In this document: in pieces, positions 1-10,342 of the stretch
Position numbering within the stretch: position 1 is the first letter of the stretch
How the letters are laid out: the number at the start of each line of letters is the position of its first letter
NCBI GenBank assembly: GCA_023014485.1
Contig: JAJOZX010005520.1
Location: forward strand, 124,001-188,000
Length of the DNA stretch: 64,000 nucleotides
DNA from: Bathynomus jamesi
Lineage: Eukaryota > Arthropoda > Malacostraca > Isopoda > Cirolanidae
Direction: 5' to 3'
Position numbers and translations under genes: made by a program
The notes under the pieces: model-generated
What the model was told of the DNA's origin: nothing
Databases searched by the model: none
What the model saw: the letters and a program-made list of their open reading frames with translations, nothing else

Positions 1-34
1 CCAAGGTGCATATATATATATATATATATATATA

Positions 35-791
35 CAGGGTGGGCCGTAAGTTTCCATACATAGGAAAAATAAACATTTTTTTTATGGACAACCATTTTTA
101 TTTATATAATATGCTCTACATGGTTGCCATTGTTTTGAAAACACATTTCAATACGTGTTCCCCACTGTTGATGAACACGCATTAGCACAGTTGACGTTAT
201 GCTTGTAATGGCGTTGGTGATACGTTCCTTTAGATGATTTTTGTCTCGTATCTTTTCCTGATACACCATGGCCTTCAAGTGCCCCCAAAGATAGAAATAG
301 AAGGGGGGTGAGATCTGGGGATCTGGGAGGCCACTCCACAGGACCACGCCGACCAATCCAAGCATCCGGAAACTGCTGATCCAAATACCGACGCACGTGA
401 AGACCATAATGAGGTGGAGCTCCATCTTGCTGGAAGTAAACTGGGAAGTTACCTTCCTCGTTTAGCAGGGATGGGAAAATCTCTTCTTGCAACATGTTAA
501 GATACCTTTCGGCATTAAGATTTCCACTGACAGAAATTGGTCCAATAATTCTGTCACCCCATATCCCGGCACACACCATCACTTTACCGGCACCTTGCAT
601 CTTCGTCGGACTCAGCCAGTTAGGGTTAGCATTACTCCAATAACGTATGTTTTGCCGATTAACCTCTCCATTGACGTAAAAATTTGCTTCATCAGTAAAC
701 AAGATCTTACAAACGCATATTCTTAGGGTATCTGAAACATAAAAACAAACGTTTAAATTTTCCTATGTATGGAAACTTACGGCCCACCCTG
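35..791 (-). mobile_element. Deleted mariner-like element 1
   Basis: Both ends are present as inverted repeats of about 30 bases (left begins CAGGGTGGGCCGTAAG, right ends with its complement) and the element is flanked by TA, as expected for Tc1/mariner. It is 757 bp, short for a mariner (usually about 1.3 kb), because the 5' part of the transposase gene is missing. It sits inside a TA microsatellite that continues on both sides. Confidence 0.92.
102..702 (-). pseudogene. Mariner transposase, C-terminal part, frameshifted
   Basis: This encodes the catalytic domain of a Tc1/mariner-family transposase, the enzyme that cuts and rejoins the element at its inverted repeats. The first catalytic aspartate is in FTDEANF, the second in FQQDGAPPH and the third in [10 protein letters not shown], with about 36 residues between the last two. 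Just after SPDLTP the frame breaks and the C-terminal region ([14 protein letters not shown] onwards) continues in another frame down to about position 102. The N-terminal helix-turn-helix DNA-binding region is absent. The reading frame opens at the first catalytic aspartate, so the deletion removed everything before it. It cannot be functional. Confidence 0.88.

Positions 792-850
<59 letters not shown>
792..850. repeat. (TA)n microsatellite
   Basis: Nearly pure TA dinucleotide repeat, continuing the TA tract at 10-34 that mariner element 1 interrupted. Confidence 0.95.
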
Positions 851-854
<4 letters not shown>

Positions 855-948
855 TATACTATAAACATTATGGTTTCTTTAAAGAAATGCTAACTTTTTT
901 TAAAATGCATGCATTTTCTTTCATTTATTTCCATCAGCAATTATTTCC

Positions 949-2665
949 TTTTTTTTTTTTTTTCCAGGAAGGGCGGGCCAAAGGCGAATGCCCGCAAGAG
1001 CGCTCCCCCCCCCCCTATAGAAGAAGAAGAACCAAAATCAAGGTCCAAGGTTTTGGAGATGCCTAGACAATCTGCGTTTGAATGATTGGATGCCATAGAC
1101 GGGGGGAAAGATGGATTAACGAAAATTGTTCCAGAGTTCACCGATTAAGTAGATGAAAGATTGAAAATACCGATTAACCCTTGCGTTAGAGAGTTGGACA
1201 GAAAAGGAATGAGAACGTGTAGAAAGTCTGGTACTGTGTGCTCTCCATAAAGGAGGAGGCATGCAATTAGAGAGTTCAGAAGAGCAGTGTCCGTTATAAT
1301 AGCGAGAGTAAATAGTGAATGAGGCAACATTGCAGCGGAGAGAGAGGGATTGAAGACAGTCAGTAAAAGACAGGGAATTGATGAGACGAAAAGCCTTTGA
1401 TTCCATCCGGTCAAGCAGAACTGTGTGGGTTGAGTCACCCGATACACGAGAAGCATATTCCATACAGGGAGGTGAACAAGACCCCTGTACAGAGACAGCA
1501 ACTGAGCAGGGGTGAAGAAACTGCGGAGGTGGTACAGCACACCTAACTTCTTAGAAGCTGTTTTGGGAAGAAAGTATATGTGATTTTTTCAGGAAAGATC
1601 ACGAGAAAAGGAAACGCCAAGAATGTTAAGAGAAGAGGAAGGATTGAGTTGTGTGTTGTTGAAGGTAAGGGGATAGTCGTGTGGAAGATTGAGACGAGTT
1701 TTTGAGGCATTGAAATCCACAAGGTTTTCTCTATCCCAATCAGAGCTAGCAGAAAGATCAGAGGTCAAGTGCTACATAGCCGTCCTCCGCGAATCATGGA
1801 GTGACTGTTGAGAAGGACGCTTTGGGAAACGGGTGGAGAAGTGAAGAGTGGAATCATCGGCATAGGAATGAATAGGACAGGAAGTGCAAATTAAGAGATC
1901 ATTAATTAATAAATAAAGGAAAAGAGTGGGTGACAGGACAGAACCCTGAGGAACACCACTGTTGATAGCTTTAGGGAGAAGAACAGTGGCCATCTACAAC
2001 CACAATTACAGATCGACCAGAAAGGAAATTAGAGATGAAGGCACAGATAGAAGGATAGAAACCGAAGGAGGGCAGTTTCGAAATTAAAGATTTGTGACAG
2101 ACTATCAAAAGCTTTCGATGTGTCTTGCACAGTAGCAAAAGTTTTACCGAAATCCCTAAAGGAGGATAACCAAGAGTCAGAGTTATGCAAGAAGATCGCC
2201 AGTAGAGCGTCCCTTGCGGAACTCATACTGACGATCTGAAAGAAGATTGTGAGAAGAGAGGTGTTTAAGAATCTTCCTATTAAGGATAGATTCAAAAATT
2301 TTAGAAAGGCAAGAAATCAAAGCAATTAGACGATAGTTGGAGGGTTGAGAGCAGTCACCCTTATCTGGAACAAGCTGAATGAATGCGAACTTCCAGCAGA
2401 TGAGACAAAGACGAGTGTGTTTGCCTAGGCATGGTATCAGCACTGAACCAAAGTTGTTAATAACAACATGAGGAACACCATCACGACCGTATGCCTTCCT
2501 AGAGTTGAGGCCAGATAGAGCAGAAAGAACATCTTTGGAAGAGCTTCTAATTTCAGACATAATAAAGTCAGAGGAAGGAGATGGAAGAAGAGCACCGGAA
2601 TCGTCCAAGGTTGAGTTGGAAGCGAAAGTCTGAGCGAAGAGTTGAGTTTTGTCAGGAGAATGAAT
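949..2665 (-). pseudogene. LINE 'B' reverse transcriptase and 3' end (Jockey/CR1-like)
   Basis: This is the 3' half of an APE-type non-LTR retrotransposon on the minus strand. Reading leftwards from about 2665 it shows the start of the reverse transcriptase palm (FASNSTLDD), the SNYRLIALIS block, FRKGRSTGDLL, GVPQGSVLSPTLF and the catalytic YADDSTLHF at about 1850, then a C-terminal thumb region (NCMPPPL, LSTRSHSFSVQLSNARVN). Several frameshifts break the frame, at about 1140, 1540-1770 and 2030. A T run at 950-964 is the poly(A) tail of the minus-strand copy, so the 3' end is intact. Its endonuclease half lies at 7645-8185, separated by two later insertions. Confidence 0.85.
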
Positions 2666-2667
2666 GA

Positions 2668-4018
2668 ATAAATAGCAGTGCTTCACCGGCGCTTCAACTG
2701 CTAAGGTCATATCGCGCCGAAACTAAAGTAGAGAGAGAGCACAAGGAGATGGGGTAAGGAGGACTTTGAAGGAGTAACAGTTAAAGAAAAGTCATGAGAG
2801 AAAAGTAAAGACACTATGAACAGCAAAGGGAGGAAGAAATTACATCTAAGTCATATTAAATAGAGAGAAGGCTTTGACGGAGAAGAGAGAAAAGCGTGTC
2901 ATTTGGTATAGGCGTGGAGTCACTCAACAATAGAGTAAGAGTAAGATGGAGCTTGAAGGGCAAAAAGGGAGGAACTGGGAACGAGCAACGGCAAAGGCAG
3001 GGCAAACCAAAAGCAAATGTGAAATAGAGAGAGGAATGCCGCATGGGCAGGAGGGGCAACATCTCCCGTCATAAGATGCCCATGCGTGAGACGAGTATGA
3101 CCAAGTCGTAGGCGCATCAGAGCGGTCTCTAACCGACGGTCACGCTGACAGGAGGAAGGCCACCGTCGAATCGTGGGCTTCAATGCCCTCAAGGAATTCC
3201 CGGACACATCCTGCCACTGGTGCTACCACCGCCGAAAGAGTGCTTACCTGAAAACCCTCGTAAAGTCCGACGCCGGGAGATGCGTGTTAGGGTCGAAAGG
3301 CAGGGAGGATACCTCTCTTGCCGCGGCGTCCGCGCGTTCGTTGCCTGGAGCACCAACGTGGGAAGGTACCCAACAGAAGCGACTACTTTAAGGCGTGATG
3401 AAAGAAGGACTAGCCAGTCCTGGATCTGTCGCACCAGTGGGTGCAGAAACAAGAGAGGGCAGGGCCTCAAGAGAGCTACTGGAGTCAGAACAAATAATAA
3501 ACGATGTTGAGGGAAGCCGAGAAAGAAACTGAAGGGCCAAAAGAATAGCCGATAGTTCCGTTGTAAAGATGGATGCCGCTGTGGGGAAGAGATGGTGATT
3601 TAATTTCCGATGAGAAGACGGCCGCGCAGCCCACTATCACTGGAGAGCGAAAGCCATCAGTGAACACTGGGATAGAGTCGGCATGGGAAGAGGAATGGGA
3701 TAGGAATAGTTGTCGAAGGGCGGATGGGTGGAACTGGGACTTTGGTACAGTAGAAAGGAGAGAGCAGATACGGAGAAGAAGAAATGGTCCACCGGGGGTA
3801 GTTGGAGGGGGGAGGTGAGCACTCGCCCCTCCACCCCCAGAGAAGACAGGACGGGGGCCATTCGGAGACCAAACGGTCGGATCAAGTGGGGATGACGGTC
3901 AAAGAATGCCACAGCGGAAGAACCGAAGAGGGATTGGAAGACCGGGGTGGGAGAAAACTGCCGAACACGAAAGAGGTATTTTAGAGCCTCCAAGGTACGA
4001 TGGGCATGTGGGCTGAAA
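2668..4018 (-). pseudogene. LINE 'A' 3' part with RNase H domain
   Basis: This second non-LTR retrotransposon lies inside LINE B. Reading leftwards from about 4018 it has a reverse transcriptase C-terminal region, an RNase H domain (FTDGFRSPVIVGCAAVF at about 3665, then IQDWLVLLSS and a degenerate VPSHVGIPGNE-like block near 3350), and the post-RNase H segment with LRLGHTRLTHGHLM at about 3100. Its 3' untranslated region ends near 2668 in a short ATTC/ATTT tail. The element is 5' truncated and has several frameshifts. RNase H-bearing LINEs belong to the I/R1/Jockey group; I do not assign a clade. Insertion appears to have removed about 60 codons of LINE B. Confidence 0.75.
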
Positions 4019-4102
4019 ATTTTTTTGGAGAGTCGAAAAACAGATTTTGCACGATTCCGGGTAGAAATATAAGCTGAGTGAGAGTCAGGAGTTGGATGGC
4101 GA
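4018..4102 (-). pseudogene. LINE B linker fragment
   Basis: A short minus-strand stretch (HPTPDSHSAYISTRNRAKS) resembles the linker between endonuclease and reverse transcriptase of LINE B. It is the island left between LINE A on one side and the hAT element on the other, which fixes the order of B as the oldest layer. Confidence 0.6.
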
Positions 4103-4392
4103 CAGGGCCTCATTTAAGGGGTGGCGCACCGGGCAAATGTCCAAGGCCCCGCGCCCGACGGGCCCCGCAAATTTCAATTGAAAAAAATTAAACGTCACGT
4201 ATTTGTCATCTGCGACGAGTTTTACTTTTTCCGGCAGGCGGCATGGCATCAGACATTCTAATATCCGCTTTGATGGTGTTTAATTTGTTGTTCTTGTTAG
4301 TGTTACTCATTTCTAATGTTGTTACTAACTTCTTGTTTCTGTTGCAGATTCATGATTTATGTTCTTATTGTTGGCATTGTAATACGTACAAC

Positions 4393-6990
4393 ATGGAAAC
4401 GAGCCATGACCGGGATCGAAGGAGGAAATATAAACCCGGTAGTGAAAAGCATAAGGATAAGAAGCGCAGAGAAGTTTTTCTTGCGACGGTGCCGAAACTG
4501 ACTAATTGGATTAAATCATCAGCAACTAAGTCAGCCTCTTCAGCAGGCCCACCAGCTGCCTCCGCTACTTCAGCAGCTGCGTTTTCAGAAGACGCGTCTA
4601 CGTCAGTGCGTTCAGAAAGCCCAGCAGCTGCCTCCACTACTTCAGCAGCTGCATTTTCAGGAGACTCGTCTACGTCAACCCCTTCAGCAGGCCCACCAAT
4701 TGCCTCCGCTACATCAGCAGCTGCGTCTTCAGAAGACCCGTCTACGTCAGTGCGTTCAGCAGGCCCACCAGCTTTAGGACATGCAATTAATGACATTGGT
4801 TTGTGGCCACAAGTGCTGACCGATGACTTTAGAGAGTTCTGGATAGAGCGGAGAACATCAGATTGCTGAAATTATGACAGCGACTTCAGTAACTCTTCAA
4901 CTACTGAAAGTGGTACAACACGCCGATGTACGAAGACATTATTTGTTAAGAAACATAGCCTGACGAATGAGAGGATTGAGGGGTCATGGCTGTGCTATTC
5001 TGAGTCCACAGGCTGTGTTTACTGTTTTTCTGTAAATTAATGTCGACGGCGGACAGCAAGTTCATAATCGGGTTCAACGACTGGAAGCATGGTAGACAAT
5101 CGGTCGAAGCACACGGAAAATGTGAGCAACATATGGAGTCGATGAGATATTTGTTGGTTAGAAAGTCTGTCTCCGGCCGTGTTGATTCGAAACTGGTGAA
5201 CCAGTTTGAAAAGGAGTGCAACTACTGGCAGGATGTTTTGCGGCGCTGTGTCGACGTTATCAAGTATATCACGCCACGAGGACTAGCAATTCGTGAACAC
5301 GACTCTCGTTTCGGTTCACCAAACAACGGCAACTATTACGGAATTTTGGAACTTTTAAGTAAGTATGACAGTTTTCTAGCTGCGCATATAAGCGAGCATG
5401 CCAACAAAGGTAGCGGACACACCTCGTATCTCTCTCATTTCATTTGCGAGGAACTCATACTGTTGATGGCCGATAAAGTACTTCAGACGATTATCCGAGA
5501 AATCCAGCAGTCAAAATACTACTCTCTATCCGTCGACTCTACGCCTGACGTTTCCCACACCGATCAACTGTGCTTCACCGTCCGATATGTGGTTGAGTCT
5601 TGGTCCGCCGAGTGATTTCTACAGTTCATACCTATGAACACACATACAGGGAAAGGAATCGCCGACGTGGTCCTCAACTTTCTGGAGACGCATGGTATTC
5701 GAATTGGAGACTGCAGAGGACAGTCTTATGATAACGCAAGCAATATGGCAGGGAAATACAACTGCGTAAAGAGCCACATCAAGTCAAAATCTCCGTATGC
5801 TGAGTTTGTGCCATGCATGTGCCACTCACTAAATTTGTGGGTAAATCAGCAGTGGACAGTTGCACAGCAGCCGTTGAATTGTTTATGCTCATTCAGAATG
5901 TCTACACGTTCCTCGTCTCCTCGACATACCGATGGCGTCGACATGTAGAGGTTCTCGATAGTAGTTCTCGTAGTGGGAAACTAAAGGTCGACAAAAGTCT
6001 CTCCGATACCCGCTGGTCAGCCAGATCAGATGCCGTCCAATCTTTAACCGAAGGCTACGCCGAGAATATCGTGGTACTGGATGAGCTAGCAGCAGATACC
6101 AGCCAAACTGCGGAAGCAAGGATCGAAGTCAGGGGATTGTCTAAACAGCTTCAACAACTCGAAACAGCCATTTTATTGGTTTTATGGAACACTATTCTCG
6201 AACGATTTCAAAAAATGAATGCATCTCTGCAAAAACAAGGAATGTCGTTAGACTCACCCTCTTGCTGAAATCACTACTGCAATTTGTTGAAGATCTCAGA
6301 TCAAGATTTGACGAATTCGAGGACCAGGGCATCGGAAAGTGTGGTCATCGAGTATACAAGAAATCGACTCAACGCACAAAGAAGAGAAAGCGCCATCATG
6401 ACGAAATCGGAAATACCGAAGATACGAACCTGACACCAAGAGATTCATTTCGGACTACTGCATTTCTACCGATAATTGATAAACTGTGTACCACTCTGAA
6501 CACTCGTCTAGAAGCGTACGCTCTCCTGCAGAAAAGATTTGGATTTTTGTATTTCCTTCTAGTCCTGGACATCGACAGTCTTCGACGGTCAGCTGAACAT
6601 CTAGTAGAATGCTATCCGGCTGATCTGGAGAAAGAGCTGGTAACAGAAGTTGTGCAGTTCGCTGCCCTAATGAAACTCACCGAAAGTGAAACAGAATCCC
6701 AGACGGAACGTGAAGACATGTGCAGCAGATTTTATCGGCATATGAACACAAATGAACTGAAAGGAACATTCCCAAACATGGAAATAGCAATGAGAATATA
6801 CCTGTGTATGTTTATCACGAACTGTTCTGGTGAACGTTCATTCTCGAAACTCAAACTGATCAAAAATTACCTTCGCTCGACAATGGGCCAGGAGCGCCTT
6901 TCGTCCCTGGCGCTGTTGAGTATAGAGCATGAGGTGTTGCAGTCGGTGAGTTTCGAGGACAAAAACACAGTTTTCCAAACAAAAAGCTAG
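4393..6990 (+). pseudogene. hAT transposase (ZMYM1-like, DUF4371 type), broken
   Basis: The product would be a hAT transposase. From the N-terminus there is a basic charged start (METSHDRDRRRK), an Ala/Ser-rich linker made of three 24-residue repeats, a degenerate TTF-type zinc-binding stretch (WLCY...CVYCF, about 5000-5030), a DUF4371-like catalytic region (SLSVDSTPDVSHTDQLCF at about 5525, then GQSYDNASNMAGKYN at about 5720 and PCMCHSLNLW at about 5810), and a C-terminal hAT dimerisation domain (NCSGERSFSKLKLIKNYLRS at about 6820). Breaks occur at about 4869, 5615, 5880 and 6268, so no single frame spans the gene. A pyrimidine tract ending in AG before 4347 suggests an intron in the leader; I infer this only. 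Confidence 0.85.
4540..4775 (+). repeat. 72 bp in-frame tandem repeat in hAT gene
   Basis: Three consecutive 72 bp units plus a partial fourth encode a 24-residue Ala/Ser/Thr-rich repeat containing SAGPPAASATSAAAFSED-like sequence. The period is a multiple of three, so unit number could change without breaking the frame. Confidence 0.85.
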
Positions 6991-7059
6991 GAAGCATCCT
7001 ATGTAATATTCATTACAAATCTACACTCTATCTACAGTACAGTAAGCTGTACAGCTTAG

Positions 7060-7190
7060 CTGTTTATTAAGTGCATTACAACTGTGTAGCTGTTTATTAG
7101 TGCATTACAATAACTGTGTAGATGTTTATTAAGTGCATTACAATAAGTGTGTAGATGTTTATTAAGTGCATTACAACTGTGTAGCCTACT
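7060..7190. repeat. Subterminal ~38-40 bp tandem repeats of hAT element
   Basis: About four imperfect units of a sequence like TGTTTATTAAGTGCATTACA, each followed by ACTGTGTAG or a variant, lie near the right end of the hAT element. Subterminal repeats are common binding sites for hAT transposases; function here is inferred. Confidence 0.75.
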
Positions 7191-7204
7191 AGTGTACTGT
7201 ATAC

Positions 7205-7429
7205 CAGTGGCGGCTCGTGACTAAAAATTCTAGGGGTGCTGTCTCTAAGAATGGGTTGAAATAATTACTGAAATAAAAGGATGAGCATTGAGCAATGAAT
7301 AAAAGTTTCAAAAGTTATTGAAAAAGTTATTCAGTGAGCTCATCCTTATATTGTTCTTGATTATTTCAATTGTAAATAAAAATGTAGGGGTACTGCAGTT
7401 CCGCAGTGTCTACCGACGAGCCGCCACTG
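7205..7429. mobile_element. 225 bp hAT-type MITE
   Basis: The element starts CAGTGGCGGCTCGT and ends with the exact complement ACGAGCCGCCACTG. It is flanked by the octamer CTGTATAC at 7197-7204 and 7430-7437. It has no coding capacity. It is nested in the larger hAT element, itself nested in LINE B. Confidence 0.93.
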
Positions 7430-7644
7430 CTGTATACACTGTATGTGTACATAGTTAAGTTATAGTCTTTAATATCACATTAATAAGCCGAATGGCTTCC
7501 GCATGTGTGTTTTGTGTGTGTTAAAAAATATATCTGTTATGTGCATTGCAAAATATTGTCATTCATTAACACACTAAAATAATACATCCCGAGAAATAGT
7601 TTGCCCAAGGCCCCGCACACTGTAAATGCGCCCCTGGATGGCGA

Positions 7645-8185
7645 TGGTACCTTCTGAAAGACTCCTCTGTTGCGGATAGCATTAGAACAAGTAAAGTTGA
7701 ACCAAGGTTTTTTTGCACGAGTAGTAGTAGAATATGGAATATACACCTCCATGCCCAAGAGAATCACCTCCGTGATGAGCTCAGAAACACTCGGAAGGGC
7801 CCCGGCCACAGAAGCAGTAATCACTCCATGGGAAATCACAGAGGTACTGCCTAAGGGCCACACAATGAGCGCCACCAAAGTGCCAAAGCCGCCTTCTATT
7901 GGGAGGATCCAAAAGTCGGACTGGAACGATAGGACAGGAAACAGATATAAGATTGTGGTGGGAGGAATCCAACGGAGAAAAAGTTTGACAGAGTAAGAAT
8001 GATGATGATAGGTAAGAAATAAATCCAGAATGTTGGGACTATCTCCAAGGCGAACGGAGATACGAGTAGGGTGCTGTACAATCTGTTCTTGGTCATTTAG
8101 GATAGGAAAGTTGTAAGGTAGTTCACCAGGGATGTAATACTTAAGTTTTAAATAAAATATCACTAGCTGTGACAAACTGCGAAGT
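7645..8185 (-). pseudogene. LINE B endonuclease C-terminal half
   Basis: Reading leftwards from about 8175, this encodes the end of an APE-type endonuclease (HPTRISVRLGDSPNILDLF, then a frameshifted DSSHHNLISVSC that carries the SDH-like catalytic motif) and the start of the linker (KKPWFNFTCSNAIRNR). The first half of the endonuclease is missing, so the LINE is 5' truncated near 8185. Two or three frameshifts are present. The matching downstream part lies at 949-2665. Confidence 0.8.
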
Positions 8186-8384
8186 GGGGATTTTTACTAT
8201 TTCCATCACGCTTTACTTGATAGGTGGAACCACCAAAATATTTAACAGATTTATCTATACTTGATCGGGATAACACATATGTTTCTAGTTTCAATGGGGA
8301 TAACTAAATATTTTGCAAGTTTCATATATCATAGAAGTCCGAGTACTTAGTGTAGGTGAAGTGGAATACAACTATAGTATAGGA

Positions 8385-8549
8385 CACTGGTCCGCAACCT
8401 TTTTCTCACTTGTGGACCCATAGAAGAATATGGATTATTTTTGAAGACCCCTCAAAGTAACTTGTATATTCTAATTTTGTGCGAATTATACCCCTTGTCT
8501 TCTGCAGATCCATAAAACTCATTCGCGGAACCCAGGTTGCGCACCACTG
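8385..8549. mobile_element. 165 bp hAT-type MITE
   Basis: The ends are CACTGGTCCGCAACC and the complement of CAGTGGTGCGCAACC, and the octamer GTATAGGA flanks both sides (8377-8384 and 8550-8557). It has no open reading frame of note. Confidence 0.9.
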
Positions 8550-8754
8550 GTATAGGAGATACAGGGAGTAAAGACAATACGAAATGGTTTATTTGAGCAA
8601 ACTCTCGGCCTATACCTAAGTTTTTCATCAGTCGTGCCTGATTAATCCTTTAACGCCGGAATTTTCTGCAGGGTTTTTATAAATGCGTGCATATGAAAAG
8701 TTATCGATTTATACCAGTCGTCTATAAAGGGTTAAGACCTAAGTATAGCCTTCC

Positions 8755-10342
8755 CTTATTATCGTGCAGCAGTAATCAACCAGCATATTTGCACTCCACT
8801 TACCCTGGTATCATTTCTCCATCTGCAGAAATGTCTTGATGAACCGGATCTCCATGGTTTGGGAGGAAAATCCAATTGCAAATGCAGAAAATGAATTTTT
8901 AAACTTATATTACATCCCAATGATTTGTAAGCTTGAAGTTCATCAACCAATTCACATAGGCAAGTTTTTGTTGCCTAAGAAATTCTGGATCACTGCTTTA
9001 AAAGCATTCCAAGCTGTTTTTTCAGATTCATTCAGGGCTTCATCAAAGGCACCATCTTTCATTAACTCGTTTATTTGTGGACTAACGAAAATTCCCTCTT
9101 ATTTTGATCACATCAGATGAAATTTTTGTTCAAGTACTGGAATCCATCTCCTGCTCTGTCTATTGCCTTAACAAAATTTTTCATCAATCTTAATTTGTGT
9201 AAAAGTGGCAAGTAAACTTCTTCAGGATACACCAATTTATGGCATGCAACATTTTTTTGTCCATGAGTGAAAGACTGACGAGGTGGCCAGTTCTCAACAG
9301 TATGAGAATTTTTTGCTTTGCTGTCCCATTCACAAAGAAAATAGCAATATTTTGTGTATCCAAGCTGTAAACCAAGAAGCAGCACAATGACTGAGATCAC
9401 CACAAATATGCCATTTGTATCTTTTGTAATTTATTTTATTCAGGAGAAATTCCATATTTTCATACGACTTTTCATATGGACCGCATGTCTAATAGGAACT
9501 GAAGGATAGATATTTCCAGTATGCAACAGGACAGCCTTCAAACTAAGTTTTAACAAATCGATGAAAAGTGCCATTCTAAAAGTTTATGCGCTTGGCCTAG
9601 GGCCATCATCAAACTACCAACGTAATTACGAAAAGAAAGATCAGCAGTCATAGAAAAGAATTTTTATATACTTTTTCGCGTTTGCGAAAAACGGACATGT
9701 TGGTATCGTTTGTGAAAAACGAATATGCTGGTATCATATCGCAAGCAAGTTCCATACTTGTAATCTGGACCCTAAAAGTTCTTTGATTTTGTGATAAATT
9801 CAAGTCTCGAACCAGATCATTGAGTTCAGGTCGAGTTATTAAGTGAGGCCCTTTTTCTCGAGTTTGTCGATACTCTTCATCCTTATCTGACAATTCCATA
9901 GGCTCATTTTCAGCAGGTTCAGCATCATCATGTAAGCTCCACGATCCAGGGAGCTTAAGAACTGGTAGATTTTCACAATGTACTATGGTCGCATTGCGGA
10001 AGGCAGATTCGGGTATTCATTTTTCTTACTTTTCGAGGAAAACCACTGAGCTTAGTTAAACAAAAATAACAATCTTCTAAGTGATCTTTTTGCTTTCTCC
10101 AAATCATGGGGACTGCAAATGACAGAGGTACTCGTACCTTTTAACCAGCCCCTGAGAGTCACAGCACAACGCGCACAGCATATATGGGGAGCCCAAACTT
10201 TATCTTGATTCTCAATTTTGCAGCCGAAGTAGAGCTCATAAGCTTTTTAAATTAACGGAGTAATGTTTCTTTTGTGATTTTGTATCACATAATCACCACA
10301 CACAAAGAAACTGTCAGGATTGTTCACATATTTACGCGACAT
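8755..10342 (-). pseudogene. Uncharacterised arthropod protein family, decayed intronless copy 1
   Basis: This is a degraded copy of a protein of unknown function that I recognise as widespread in arthropod and other invertebrate genomes. Reading leftwards from an ATG at 10342 there is an N-terminal motif SFFVCGDYVIQNHKRNITP, then WAPHICCARCAVTLRGW, then [11 protein letters not shown], a long linker, LGYTKYCYFLCEWDSKAK, HKLRLMKNFVKAIDRAGDGF, and a C-terminal stretch near 8900-8760. The cysteine pairs suggest metal binding at the N-terminus. Frameshifts and stops are spread throughout. The position where copy 2 (47687-50545) has an intron is uninterrupted here, which suggests a retrocopy. I do not know the function. 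Confidence 0.7.

Larger units (their letters stand above)
4103..7636 (+). mobile_element. hAT element with 8 bp target duplication
   Basis: The left end begins CAGGGCCTCATTTAAGG and the right end is the complement of CAGGGGCGCATTTACAG. The flanking octamer GATGGCGA occurs at 4095-4102 and again at 7637-7644, the target-site size expected for hAT. The element is 3534 bp, carries a broken transposase gene on the plus strand, and contains a smaller hAT-type MITE at 7205-7429. Subterminal tandem units of about 38-40 bp occur at 7060-7190. It interrupts LINE B. Confidence 0.95.

Noticed and set aside
3170..3895. Plus-strand open frames through LINE A
   Set aside because: They are antisense shadows of the RNase H region, which has recognisable motifs only on the minus strand.
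7060..7190. CRISPR-like array
   Set aside because: Units are contiguous without unique spacers and lie within a eukaryotic hAT element.
8640..8740. Possible piggyBac-type MITE with TTAA flanks
   Set aside because: The CCTTTAAC/AAGGGTTAA ends are very short and the TTAA spacing is not consistent; too weak to list.
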